Position numbers and translations under genes: made by a program
Notes under the pieces: generated by a model
Databases searched by the model: none
Told to the model about the DNA's origin: nothing
Seen by the model: the letters and a program-made list of their open reading frames with translations, nothing else
Assembly: GCA_902984215.1 (NCBI GenBank)
Contig: CADWAF010002588.1
Coordinates: 1-40,824 of the forward strand
Length of the DNA: 40,824 bases
Source of the DNA: Willaertia magna
Lineage: Eukaryota; Heterolobosea; Eutetramitea; Acrasida; Naegleriidae
Direction: 5' to 3'
In this document: positions 30,150-39,428 of the stretch, in pieces
How the letters are laid out: each line of letters opens with the position of its first letter
Position numbering within the stretch: position 1 is the stretch's first letter

Positions 30150-30205
30150 TTGCAAAGTTCGTAGATTTCTTTCCTTAAACTTTCAATTAATTCAGAATTA
30201 AAAGG

Positions 30206-31540
30206 TCATCTTTTATTAACTAAATACCTTGACATTTCATTCACCACTTCAAACTCCATTGCTTTTCCAAAATCAGCCTCACCAATTCTTTTAGATAATA
30301 TTTTAAATTCAAACTTTCCAGTTGACAACATTTTCAATTCCACATCCAAAATTTCCTTATTCCTTCTTTTAAACACTAAAGAACTACTTCCAGATTCAGC
30401 AATCACACAAAAATCGTTCTCTCCAGGCGCTTTACATTCCAATTTAAATAATACATCCTCTAATGCATAAAAAGTTAAAATGAATTCACCTCTTTTTGCT
30501 TTCCACTTTTCTTTCTTATTATTCAAATCTTCCATTTTAGGAATTTTAGGTAATAACAATTGTAAATTATTTGTAAAATAATTTGGACCCAATTCAATTA
30601 AATTCTTAAATTCCTCTAAAGAAGTAATACCACAACATCTTTGCCAGGCAAAATGTTGTGAATCAGGAAAGTGTGAATAAATTAATTGATCTGGTTTTAC
30701 TAAAAAGTAAAAATCTTTAAAGCCCTTAACAAATTCTTTTTTAATTGGACATAACCCTCCTGCACCCCACGTCGCATCAATAAATAATAATTCGTAATCT
30801 ATAAAAACTCCATTCCAACAATGACCGTCTAATTTTGTTTTTTTATTTTCTTCATGATAGCCATACCCTTTACAAAAACCAGAAACTATTTCTATATCTA
30901 GAAAACCAGCGTGGTGTGCCATTGCTTGAAATAGTTTAGTTATTCCTACACAGAGTCCTTTTCCTCTTTTCAACACTACTTCCGGATTATCATAATTATT
31001 TTGAAACGTTTTTGTAAAGTAACTTTTTGCGTCATAAGCAGTATTTTCACAAATCCATCTATAAATTCCCCTTAATTTTTCTTTTGGCGTTTTAGTTATC
31101 TGGATTAAATAATTTGTAATTTCCTTTATATTTGAAGTGGAATGATGAAAAGGGCAACTTAATGCATGTTTGTCTATTTGTTGTAATCTTGCTTTTTCTT
31201 TTTCGCTTATTGGACTGTTGTGAAGTGGAGTACTGTTGTTGAAATTACAATTATTGTAATTTTTAAGATTATTACTATAGAGAGTACTAATATTGTTTTC
31301 TGTTTTTGTTGAATAAAAAGAAGTTGATTTTGTTGTCTTTGAAGATGAATCTTTTTTATTTCTTTTGTTTCTTTCAGCATTGCATTGCTTTAACAGTTTA
31401 TTTGCTGTGTTGTAATCTAGCGTTACTTTTGGTTTGGTGACACTGTTGTGACTTGGTTTTTGGATTTTATTACATGATGGATTTAATTCATTGTTGTTAA
31501 TTCTGCTCTTCTTGGAGTAATTGAAAATGGGATAAATAAT
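30206..31540 (-). CDS. Transglutaminase-like (KY/Cyk3-type) protein, 5' end unresolved
   Basis: The frame is open from 31540 down to the stop at 30206 but has no ATG until deep inside the domain, so a 5' exon is missing from this model. One possible exon is 31665-31624 (MESIKYNFGVFCLI) with an intron 31623-31511 (GTAATA...CCAAG), which joins in frame. The N-terminal 130 residues are polar and N/S/K-rich. The transglutaminase core follows: helix EKLRGIYRWICENTAYD, the catalytic Cys in RGKGLCVGITKLF, His in GHCWNGV and Asp in LLFIDATWG, giving an intact Cys-His-Asp triad. The C-terminal 100 residues are beta-rich. KY/Cyk3 relatives act in cytoskeletal and cytokinetic structures; function here is not shown. 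If the 5' exon is absent the gene could be a young pseudogene. Confidence 0.65.
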   Translation of the reverse strand: MIYPIFNYSKKSRINNNELNPSCNKIQKPSHNSVTKPKVTLDYNTANKLLKQCNAERNKRNKKDSSSKTTKSTSFYSTKTENNISTLYSNNLKNYNNCNFNNSTPLHNSPISEKEKARLQQIDKHALSCPFHHSTSNIKEITNYLIQITKTPKEKLRGIYRWICENTAYDAKSYFTKTFQNNYDNPEVVLKRGKGLCVGITKLFQAMAHHAGFLDIEIVSGFCKGYGYHEENKKTKLDGHCWNGVFIDYELLFIDATWGAGGLCPIKKEFVKGFKDFYFLVKPDQLIYSHFPDSQHFAWQRCCGITSLEEFKNLIELGPNYFTNNLQLLLPKIPKMEDLNNKKEKWKAKRGEFILTFYALEDVLFKLECKAPGENDFCVIAESGSSSLVFKRRNKEILDVELKMLSTGKFEFKILSKRIGEADFGKAMEFEVVNEMSRYLVNKR

Positions 31541-31753
31541 TCATTTTTTTTGCGAATTCTTAATTTCAAGAGAATTCTACTTCTTTCAAAATGTAGTAAC
31601 TTTATGGTTTTGGCAATTATTACAATCAAACAAAAAACCCCAAAATTATATTTTATACTTTCCATTTTAAGTGGATGTAAATTTGGAGGGAAAAACTCAT
31701 TAGTTAATTATCATGTAGTGGAGCTAAAACAATTAGATTACAACAGATGTTAA

Positions 31754-32845
31754 TTACTCAAAACACACGTCGCTAAATCTGTTATTAACTGATTTCAATT
31801 GATTAAACAATAATTTTTTCATTCTATCAACTTCTTCACTTGAAAAACCATTTACAAACAGTGCTGAGTGTGAAGTAATCACATACGCAAAATTAAAGCC
31901 TGAAAAGGTATAAATAAATTGTTGACTTAAAGAAGTTTTACTTTTCAATTTTTCTAATTTCTTCCCTCCTTCTGTCTCAACACTATACAAGTCATTCTCC
32001 CCTGAAATAAAGTAAATTTTATTTGACAAACCTGAAAATACTTTCTTTAATTCAACAGTTACCTTTAATTGTTCAAAATGAGTTTTCAAATTTTCTTGTT
32101 TTATTAGATAAATTTCATTTCTTTCATTTGTCATTGTTAATTTGGTGTAATGGAAATTAATTTCTTTTACAGTTCCTGGAGTAATCAACTTTATGGCATT
32201 TATGATATTTCCTCCAATGTAAAATAATTGGTTATGTTTATCTAAGAATAGTATTTCACCTTTACCACATTTAAAATCTATAATATCTACATTATAATAA
32301 AATTTTGTAAACCCTGACTTTTGGCTATAAGTTCTATTTTCAAAATCAGCTCCACAATAGAAAAATTCACCATTTTGATTCATTACAACAGTTGTCAACA
32401 CCCCACACTTTATTTTTTTAATATTTCCAAAAGTAAAATTATTATTTTTTGTAAATTTATTTATATAATCATTACCATCCAATCCTAATTGTCCGTTAAA
32501 GTTTTGACCTGTTACAAATAAATTATTGTCTTTTGTTAATAATATAGAAAAATATCCTCCACATTCAATAGACGTAATTTCACTATTATTTAAAAAAGAA
32601 ACGTCAATCTTTGTAAAACTATTTCTATTATTGTCATCTCCTATTCCTAGCTGTCCTTCTTTGTTTTTTCCAGTTCCGTAAAGTTCATTATTTTCAGTTA
32701 CAATTAAAACATGAAAATATCCCATTGCAATTAATTTAATTTTAAAATTTAAATTCATCTCTACTAAATTTAGAGTTGTTTCCAGAGTTTGAACAGCGTC
32801 AGATAATTGCCCAATGTCGTTAGAGCCAATCGCAAATACTTTCAT
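31754..32845 (-). CDS. RCC1-like beta-propeller protein
   Basis: This encodes 363 residues. RCC1-type repeats are clear in the first half: ELYGTGKNKEGQLGIGDD, LFVTGQNFNGQLGLDGND, each preceded by an I-x-C-G-x-x-x-x-x-x-L strand (IECGGYFSILLTKDN). Later repeats have diverged. RCC1-like propellers act as exchange factors, ubiquitin-ligase parts or scaffolds. With five to six visible blades it is short of the classic seven. It belongs to a local family: a damaged copy lies at 35702-36647, and the two tandem genes at 38714 and 40576 form a second subfamily. Confidence 0.85.
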   Translation of the reverse strand: MKVFAIGSNDIGQLSDAVQTLETTLNLVEMNLNFKIKLIAMGYFHVLIVTENNELYGTGKNKEGQLGIGDDNNRNSFTKIDVSFLNNSEITSIECGGYFSILLTKDNNLFVTGQNFNGQLGLDGNDYINKFTKNNNFTFGNIKKIKCGVLTTVVMNQNGEFFYCGADFENRTYSQKSGFTKFYYNVDIIDFKCGKGEILFLDKHNQLFYIGGNIINAIKLITPGTVKEINFHYTKLTMTNERNEIYLIKQENLKTHFEQLKVTVELKKVFSGLSNKIYFISGENDLYSVETEGGKKLEKLKSKTSLSQQFIYTFSGFNFAYVITSHSALFVNGFSSEEVDRMKKLLFNQLKSVNNRFSDVCFE

Positions 32846-33248
32846 TTTTTTACTTTTGAAATAAAAAAAATCACATAAATTTTAAAAAATCATAAATTGT
32901 AAACGGTACCGTTGGGATTTACCTTTACAAAACATAATTTTATTGGCCTTCAGTTTTACCGCCCTAAGAGTGGAATCAGTGGGCTCAGTAGTCGGTAGTG
33001 GATTGTGGTAGGAGACTGCAGGCCTAGTTGTTTAAGCTTACTAGCTTTTATAATTGAATTAAAAAATAAACAACGTTTAAAATTTGACTGTATAGAAAAT
33101 AAATTTTAATAAAGAATTGGGAAAATGATTGGAATTAGATTTTTTATTTTTTTTATTTTTATTTTAATTTTGGGTGTTTTCAAACTTATTTTCAAAATAA
33201 AGAAAAAAATATCTCGACCTAAACAACAACACTCTGCAGTTAACGAAG
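32846..33248. other. Divergent promoter region with a GC-richer patch
   Basis: 403 bases between the RCC1-like gene and the H3-tail gene. It holds a perfect 12-base palindrome AACGGTACCGTT (32902-32913), a GC-richer stretch at about 32945-33045 with the inverted repeat CTAGT...ACTAG (33028-33048), and a 55-codon frame (33125-33292) that starts with a hydrophobic helix and overlaps the next gene's start in another frame. Confidence 0.45.
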
Positions 33249-34436
33249 ATGGCAAGAACAAAACAAACAACAAGAAAGAGTACCGGTGGTAAAGCAGCAA
33301 GAAAACAAATACATACCCAAAAAAATAACAATAAAATACGTAAACTCAATGTAGACAATGAAGAAGATACTTTTAGCGATTTTACAAATTATCTCCATAA
33401 TAAAACAGTGACTAATACTCTTTTAGCAAATGTAGAAAATAAAGGAGTCAATAATTTACAAAATAGTTTACAACAAAAATTACAAATTGTTAGTGAAATT
33501 TGGATGAATGAAATTATTTTTTATTTACAAAATGATTTAAAATCAATTTATTCTTTAATGTTAACAAACAAATATTTTTTTACAACAATTTATAATAATG
33601 ATTATATTTGGTTTTATATTTATAATTTTATTTTTTGTAAAGAAAGAGATGAAACTGGAAAAACTAGAGTTGTTCAAAATACAAATTTAAATTATAAAAA
33701 TTTACAAAATTTATTAGAAGAAAATGAAAATTACTATTATAGTAAAAGAATTTTACAAAATATATGTGATTTTAAATATATTAATTTAATTCAATTTAGA
33801 ATATTTCACGCCAAAAATTTTGTAAATTTTTGTAATGATGATTATGAAAATTTATTAAATTATGATTTTCCTATTATTTCAATTTATAATAATGTATTTG
33901 ACAATACTTTACAATCATATAAATTAAAAGTACTTGAACATAATTATTTTAATATTTACATTTTTGGAAAAGGAACTGGAATGCCAATTGAATTACAATT
34001 TAATTTTGGTCATGGTATTGATTGTGATGGAGATGACGAAAATGTAACTTCTTATAGAAGGATTTTATTGTGCGAAATTATTAATACCGTTAAAGATGAT
34101 AAAAAAATTCCAATTTTAGAAAATTTAATGAATTTTAATTGTGAAGAAGATAATTTATATTTTTTTTATGAATATTATAGAATGATATTTATTTTAATTG
34201 GTGAATTTAACTTATTAAATGAATTTGAAAATATTTATAAAGAAATAAAAGAAAATAAGAAAGAGGAAAATAATTTATGGAATGTTATTTTTGAAAAAGA
34301 AGTTTATGAATATTATTGGGATTTTTATAATCAACTAGAAAATTATTTTGGAATGAATAATTATAACATTAGTGATTATTTTCATTATAACACTGATCAT
34401 AGATCTATTACCTCCATTTTAAGAAAGGCGATTTAA
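33249..34436 (+). CDS. Chimera: histone H3 N-terminal tail fused to an F-box-like protein
   Basis: This encodes 395 residues. After Met, residues read ARTKQTTRKSTGGKAARKQ, against the universal H3 tail ARTKQTARKSTGGKAPRKQ. Over H3 positions 1-22, 18 match; changes are A7T, P16A, L20I and A21H. R2, K4, R8, K9, S10, T11, K14, R17 and K18 are all kept. No histone fold follows. Instead, after a polar linker of about 60 residues, there is an F-box-like segment near 80-125 (SEIWMNEIIFYLQNDLK... then NDYIWFYIYNF) and a helical region rich in N, Y and F, as in other lineage-specific F-box proteins here. F-box proteins link substrates to SCF ubiquitin ligases; an exposed H3 tail could recruit H3-tail writers or readers. 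The first 20 codons have 23 G/C of 60 bases, well above the rest of the gene. The frame is uninterrupted and starts at the first ATG in frame. Confidence 0.85.
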   Translation: MARTKQTTRKSTGGKAARKQIHTQKNNNKIRKLNVDNEEDTFSDFTNYLHNKTVTNTLLANVENKGVNNLQNSLQQKLQIVSEIWMNEIIFYLQNDLKSIYSLMLTNKYFFTTIYNNDYIWFYIYNFIFCKERDETGKTRVVQNTNLNYKNLQNLLEENENYYYSKRILQNICDFKYINLIQFRIFHAKNFVNFCNDDYENLLNYDFPIISIYNNVFDNTLQSYKLKVLEHNYFNIYIFGKGTGMPIELQFNFGHGIDCDGDDENVTSYRRILLCEIINTVKDDKKIPILENLMNFNCEEDNLYFFYEYYRMIFILIGEFNLLNEFENIYKEIKENKKEENNLWNVIFEKEVYEYYWDFYNQLENYFGMNNYNISDYFHYNTDHRSITSILRKAI

Positions 34437-34767
34437 TATTTATTTAGTAAACTAACAATTTCTCAAAGTAAATATTGTAAAAGAAAATATACTTAAAAAG
34501 AAATCTGTCAAAAAACAGTGAAGTAATATTTATAATTATACATATTACTTTATTGTATTTTTATAAAAAAAGAACAATGTCATCAACAAAGTGTTACTAA
34601 CAATATTGTATCAAATCAAATGTCTATACATTTACAATTACCAGCCTCATTTACACAATCAATGAAAATAATTAGTATTCCTTTTTTTGACTTTTCTTTT
34701 GTAAACAGAACCACTATAAATTGAAACAATTATTTACAAGTCACAGTAATTTCAAACAAAAAAACAA
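34437..34767. other. Intergenic, no gene seen
   Basis: 331 AT-rich bases between the H3-tail gene and the small secreted peptide. Only trivial frames are present, such as a 7-codon ATG frame near 34577. Confidence 0.45.
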
Positions 34768-34962
34768 ATGCGTTTCAAAGTTGTAACTTTAGCTGTACTT
34801 TTAACTGTACTATTAGGCTACGTATTAGCAGGTGGTCAACCAACAAAATCAAAGGTTGACAATTACGGTAAAGGACCTGAAAAATATTGTTATGAAAAGT
34901 GTTTAAAATTCAAATCCGTTAAAGGCCAATGTACTGATTATGAATGGAGAATTGAACTTTAA
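34768..34962 (+). CDS. Small secreted cysteine-containing peptide
   Basis: This encodes 64 residues. MRFKVVTLAVLLTVLLGYVLA is a textbook signal peptide, cut near residue 21 to leave a basic mature peptide of about 43 residues with three cysteines (YCYEKCLKF, then GQC). Three cysteines is an odd number, so either a C-terminal part is missing through a truncation or unseen exon, or the peptide dimerises. I do not recognise the family and do not assign an activity. It lies between two F-box-like genes and ends 20 bases before the convergent stop at 34983. Confidence 0.6.
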   Translation: MRFKVVTLAVLLTVLLGYVLAGGQPTKSKVDNYGKGPEKYCYEKCLKFKSVKGQCTDYEWRIEL

Positions 34963-34982
34963 ATACAACAATAATAGATCAA

Positions 34983-35594
34983 TTAATATCTTATCTGTGC
35001 TGGTTCTTGATGAAAGTAGTACTTATCTGTTTTAAAATTAACTTTAATTTTAAAAGATTTCTTATCACCTTTCATTGGAATATCTGTCAACTTTGTAAAT
35101 CTTATTTTAATCATTTTACAAAATTGACTCTCAACTTGAGTGTCACTATCAAATTCTTTTTTATAAATTTCATAACTAGCTTTTTTACAATGATATTTAG
35201 CTCTTCTTTTCTTTACAAAACAACCATAAGTCTCAAAGTATTCTTGTTTTCTTCCATACATTTGTGTATCAATATGATGATTCAAAGACCATCTAAAAAC
35301 CCTTAAATTAAAAATATATCCAATACAGTAAAAGTATTTAGTGAATGAGGTTAGATTAAAACAATCTAAAAACATGGCAAAATAAACTCGCTGGTTTGAA
35401 AAGTAATAATAATATTCATTAATGAAATAATTAATTTTTGTAATTGGAAGTAATTTTAATAGTTTCTCTTTCCAGTAATGAGGCATTGTAATAATTACTT
35501 CATTAAAATGTTTATCAACTAATCTTAGTGATAAAATTTCTTTAATTTTCGGAAGATAAGAAATGCAATGTTGAAGGGTATTGACATCAAGCAT
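34983..35594 (-). CDS. F-box-like protein, lineage-specific
   Basis: This encodes 203 residues. The first 45 fit an F-box pattern (LQHCISYLPKIKEILSLRLVDKHFNEVI, with a W at about 41). The remainder is rich in Y, F and K with no known repeat. The AT-rich composition and F-box-like start resemble the neighbouring H3-tail gene, minus the H3 part. It is probably a degenerate or fast-evolving member of the local F-box group. Confidence 0.55.
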   Translation of the reverse strand: MLDVNTLQHCISYLPKIKEILSLRLVDKHFNEVIITMPHYWKEKLLKLLPITKINYFINEYYYYFSNQRVYFAMFLDCFNLTSFTKYFYCIGYIFNLRVFRWSLNHHIDTQMYGRKQEYFETYGCFVKKRRAKYHCKKASYEIYKKEFDSDTQVESQFCKMIKIRFTKLTDIPMKGDKKSFKIKVNFKTDKYYFHQEPAQIRY

Positions 35595-35701
35595 TTTATT
35601 TGGTTATTTTTCAAAAATGATTTGTAAATTTTGAAAAATACTTTTGTAAATTAAATGGAGAAAACTCCTTCTCAATTTTTGATTACAATAAAACCTTAAT
35701 A

Positions 35702-36647
35702 TTACAATTGAAAAGTGATATCTCTAAATGAGTTGTCGAATTGTTCATCGTGTTGCAGCTGTTTTAATAATAAATGTACCATTCTTTCCACTTCTTTACT
35801 TTCCTTGCCTTCAAACCAATTTGGATTATTTGAATTAATAATATAAGCAAATTCATATCCAGTAATTGGAAATAAATACCTTTCTTGTTCTCCTTTAAAA
35901 ACTAACTCTTTTACGTCATGTGTCTGAAATAATTGTTGTTCCTCTTCCTCTTCAAAAATTATAGAACAAACACTTTCACTACCGTTACTATTGTGTGTAA
36001 AATATAACTTGGTACTTAGCCCAGAATATAATTTAATATTATCGTAACTGTTTAAATCAATAACTCCATCTTTACTTGTATTATTTAAATTAATTAAATA
36101 AAAATATAACTCATTCCTATTGTTTAATATAAAATAATAATTATATGAACTTCCAATTTTTGATTACAATAAAATTGTTCAAAATTAAAAACATATGTTC
36201 CTTCTCCTAATTTACATCCACTAAAATAGAAATTACCATTTTCATTTAAAACAATTGTTGTTCCTCCACAACATTTTACACATTTAATTCTTCCAAAATT
36301 AAAATTATTTTTTGTAAACTCATTAAGCTGATTTGAATTTCCAAAACCTAATTGACCACATGTTCCTTGTCCAGTTAGAAACAAACTATTGTCTTTTGTT
36401 AATAAAGTTGAATAATAACCTCCACAACTGATAGCTTTAATTTCACTATTTAATTTTGGAATAGTTATCTTGGTGAGTTTATAAACACTCGATATGCCAT
36501 CAATTCCCAATTGCCCGAGAGAGTTTTGACCACAACCATAAAGTTCATTATTGTCCGTTAAAATGAACACGTGAAAATACCCACACGCTACTTTTTACCA
36601 GTTGGAAGTTGTCCATCACTGTTGCTACCGGTAACAAGTACTTTCAT
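35702..36647 (-). pseudogene. Broken RCC1-like gene
   Basis: It starts at ATG 36647 with MKVLVTGSNSDGQL, parallel to MKVFAIGSNDIGQL of the intact gene at 31754-32845, then meets TAG after 19 codons (36590-36588). A second frame from 36592 to 36124 continues with VACGYFHVFILTDNNELYG and three clear RCC1 repeats. A third frame from about 36115 to the TAA at 35702 gives NRNELYFYLI and a C-terminus that matches the intact paralogue (YSGLSTKLYF / FSGLSNKIYF). Relative to the paralogue about 30 residues are lost near the start and about 60 in the middle. Two frame breaks make it a decaying duplicate. Confidence 0.8.
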
Positions 36648-36910
36648 TTTTTTTGTTGGACAGGCCGGTATGTTTTGTAAAGTTGAGGTTGTTTACAATA
36701 ACAAGTGCACCAAGGGATCGTGCAGCGAAAGATTTTTAAATATTATACTACTGTTGACATTTTCACTATGTCTAATTGTCATAGTGTTTGTGAATATTAC
36801 ACCTAAAATTTAAACAATAATTTTAAGATAACGTGTTTATTTCATTTTATAAATTGAATTTTTTGTAATTCTTTATTCTTTTTAAATTCTTGAAACTGTT
36901 TTGAAAAAAA

Positions 36911-38528
36911 ATGGAAATCTTTTTCACAAGTGACATTCTCATTGAAATTGCAACATTTTTTAATGAGCTTGAAAAAATTTCCGACTATTTTCATTTCGCT
37001 CTTTTTACAAGACATTAATTGATAACACGCAAAATAACGTTGCATTAAATAATTTATTTAAAAACGTTGAAATTCAATTAAATTTTAAATTACCTAATTT
37101 TATTTTTCAAGTTGAAACCTTAAAATTAACAAGTTATGGTAATCATTTTAAAGTTTTAAAACAATTTAGAAATTTAAAAAATTTAAAAGCAGTATTTTTA
37201 TCTAGAAAATATTTTTATTATTTAAAAAATTTACAAAAATTAGAAATTTATTCAAGTAAAGTTGAAGATAAACATTTAAAAAGATTAAATCAATTAATTG
37301 ATTTATAGATACAAAATTGTTATAATCTAAAAGGAGATTGTTTACAATATTTAAAACAATTAAAGAAATTAGATATTAGTTATAGTAATATTACAGATCA
37401 TCATTTGAAGAATTTAATTAATTTAAATGAATTAAATATTTCAAGTTGTTCTGAAATTAAAGGGATTTGTTTACAAAATTTTACAAAATTAGAGAAATTA
37501 GTTGCTAGAAATATTTATATTTTAAACATTGAAGATTATATTTCAAATTTAACTTTCTTAAAAGAATTGTACATTTCAAGTTATTCTTTATTAACAAGAG
37601 TTAAATATAATTCAAGTTTTTTAAAGAAATTAATTAATTTAGAAAAATTAGAAATTATTGGAGATAATTTTAAAGATGTAGATTTTTATAATTTACAAAA
37701 TTTAAAATATTTAAAAATTGAAGGAACTGGTTTAATTAGAAATTGTTTTAATTATTTAAATAAATTAGAAAAATTAATATTTAAACTTAAAGATATTAAA
37801 GAAGTAAATTATTTAAATAAAATTAAAAATATAAAAATAATTAATGCTCCTCTCAATATAGGTGAAGAAGAAATTCCAAAATTAGAAAATATTGTAAAAC
37901 TTGACGTATCTTGTCTGAATCATTTTACTGGAAAGATTTTGCCTTATTTAATTAATTTAAAAACACTACACATAGAATCACATAGTTTTAAGGATAATTA
38001 TTTATTAAATTTAAAAAATTTAAGAAAATTAAATTTAAATAAAAATAAACAAGTAAATGGACAATCATTTTTAAATTTAATTAATTTAAAAATTTTATTA
38101 ATTGAAGAACCAATGTGAAAGATGAATATTTAAAAAAGTTAAAAAATTTACAAGCATTAAATATTTCAAAATGTAAATATATTACTGGTGAATGTTTATT
38201 ACATTTAAATAATTTACAATCTTTAGAAGCTTATGAAACAAATATAAAAGATGAATATTTAAAAAATTGAACACAATTGAAAGCATTAGATATTTCAGAT
38301 TGTGACAATATTACTTGTAATTGTTTATTTTATTTAAATCAATTAGAAAAATTGTTTGTAAATCATAATGTTCATTTAAGGGAATACCATTTAGAAAATT
38401 TAACTAAACTTCGTTATTTATAAATCAAAGATTGTTTCAATTTAATTAATGGGAAATTCCTGTTAAATATGAGACATTTAAATTACCTTGAAACTAGATC
38501 GCTTTTCTATGAAAAGAGAAATTATTGA
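36911..38528 (+). pseudogene. F-box/leucine-rich-repeat gene with multiple disruptions
   Basis: ATG 36911 opens with an F-box-like MEIFFTSDILIEIATFF and stops after about 35 codons. A one-base loss near 37015 (CAT-TTA to CAT-TA) explains the shift. The next frame runs through N-L-x-x-L LRR units with an in-frame TAG at 37306-37308, and the longest intact piece is 37309-38118. A further one-base loss near 38109 shifts it again, followed by TGA at 38268-38270 (a TTA to TGA change judged from the repeat unit), TAA at 38421-38423 and a final TGA ending 38528. Repeats are about 24 residues (LKNLxxLNISxCxxIxGxCL). Continuous homology across all breaks shows it was one gene. Confidence 0.8.
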
Positions 38529-38713
38529 TATGAAGAAGAGAGTTAAAAGGGAGAAAAGATGAGAAATATTGTTTTTATGAAGGAGAAGGAAGAAGGACAT
38601 ATTGATGGATAATGTAATTATTGTTGAACCTTAAAACAATACGTTTACAATCAATTTAAATGTATAATTTATTTTTACAATATTACAATAAAAAACGATT
38701 ATGTTTAAAAAAA

Positions 38714-39340
38714 ATGTCAGACCAAAAGAACAACAACATCGCCCTAACACAAATAATTGACAATCAAAATAATAAATTATTAATCCCAACAAGTACCACA
38801 AACAAAAACTCAACTTCTAATAATCAATTTGAAATTTATATTGGTGGTTCCACTCTTTCCGGCGCTTTAATGGTTAAAAGTAGTTCAAAAATTAATAATG
38901 ATGAAAATGATAATGATCAAAATGACAAATATCCTGTATCAAATGATGAAACTTGGCCATACTTAATAAAATTTACAAAAGAAAATATTCCAGTTCCATT
39001 ACAACATGATGAATATATTAATTTTATTAGTTGTGGTTATAATCAATTGGTGGTATCAACAAATTTTTCAAAATGTTATTTATTTGGATTTTACAATGCC
39101 ACAACCGCACAGTTTTGCCGTCTTTTACCTTTTCAATTGTCAAAAAATAATGATAACATTAATGATTTACAAAATCAATTAAACTGTAAAATTACACATT
39201 TACAATGTGGTGAAGAATTTGTAATCCTAAAAGATGAATTAGATCGTTTATGGTATGCTGAGAGTTCACTAACGTCTTTGGGAATAAAATGTGAAGCTTG
39301 TAATTCCGCCATTTTTTTTACTGCTAAAAATAATTGTTGA
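38714..39340 (+). CDS. RCC1-like protein, short; tandem copy 1
   Basis: I choose ATG 38714 (MSDQKNNN) over the upstream 38660 because the sister gene at 40576 starts at the same point (MSAEKNNI). The product is 208 residues: a polar N/Q/T leader, then EIYIGGSTLSGALM, a spacer of N/D, and two RCC1-like strands (FISCGYNQLVVSTNFSK and LQCGEEFVILKDEL). It ends after about two blades, so it is either a truncated family member or a small stand-alone one. The paralogue's start region is strikingly similar at DNA level, including TCCACTCTTTCCGGCGCTTT. Confidence 0.65.
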   Translation: MSDQKNNNIALTQIIDNQNNKLLIPTSTTNKNSTSNNQFEIYIGGSTLSGALMVKSSSKINNDENDNDQNDKYPVSNDETWPYLIKFTKENIPVPLQHDEYINFISCGYNQLVVSTNFSKCYLFGFYNATTAQFCRLLPFQLSKNNDNINDLQNQLNCKITHLQCGEEFVILKDELDRLWYAESSLTSLGIKCEACNSAIFFTAKNNC

Positions 39341-39428
39341 TTACAACCAAAACGAGTTGGGTAGGTTTTGATTTTGAGATAAATTCAATAAATTACAGTT
39401 TTTTATTTTTGATGCTACGTTCGTTTTG

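Noticed and set aside
36571..36813. 80-codon plus-strand frame
   Set aside because: Antisense to the start of the broken RCC1-like gene; hydrophobic end is chance AT-rich coding.
36842..37045. 67-codon minus-strand frame
   Set aside because: Antisense to the F-box start of the broken F-box/LRR gene, which has clear family features on the plus strand.
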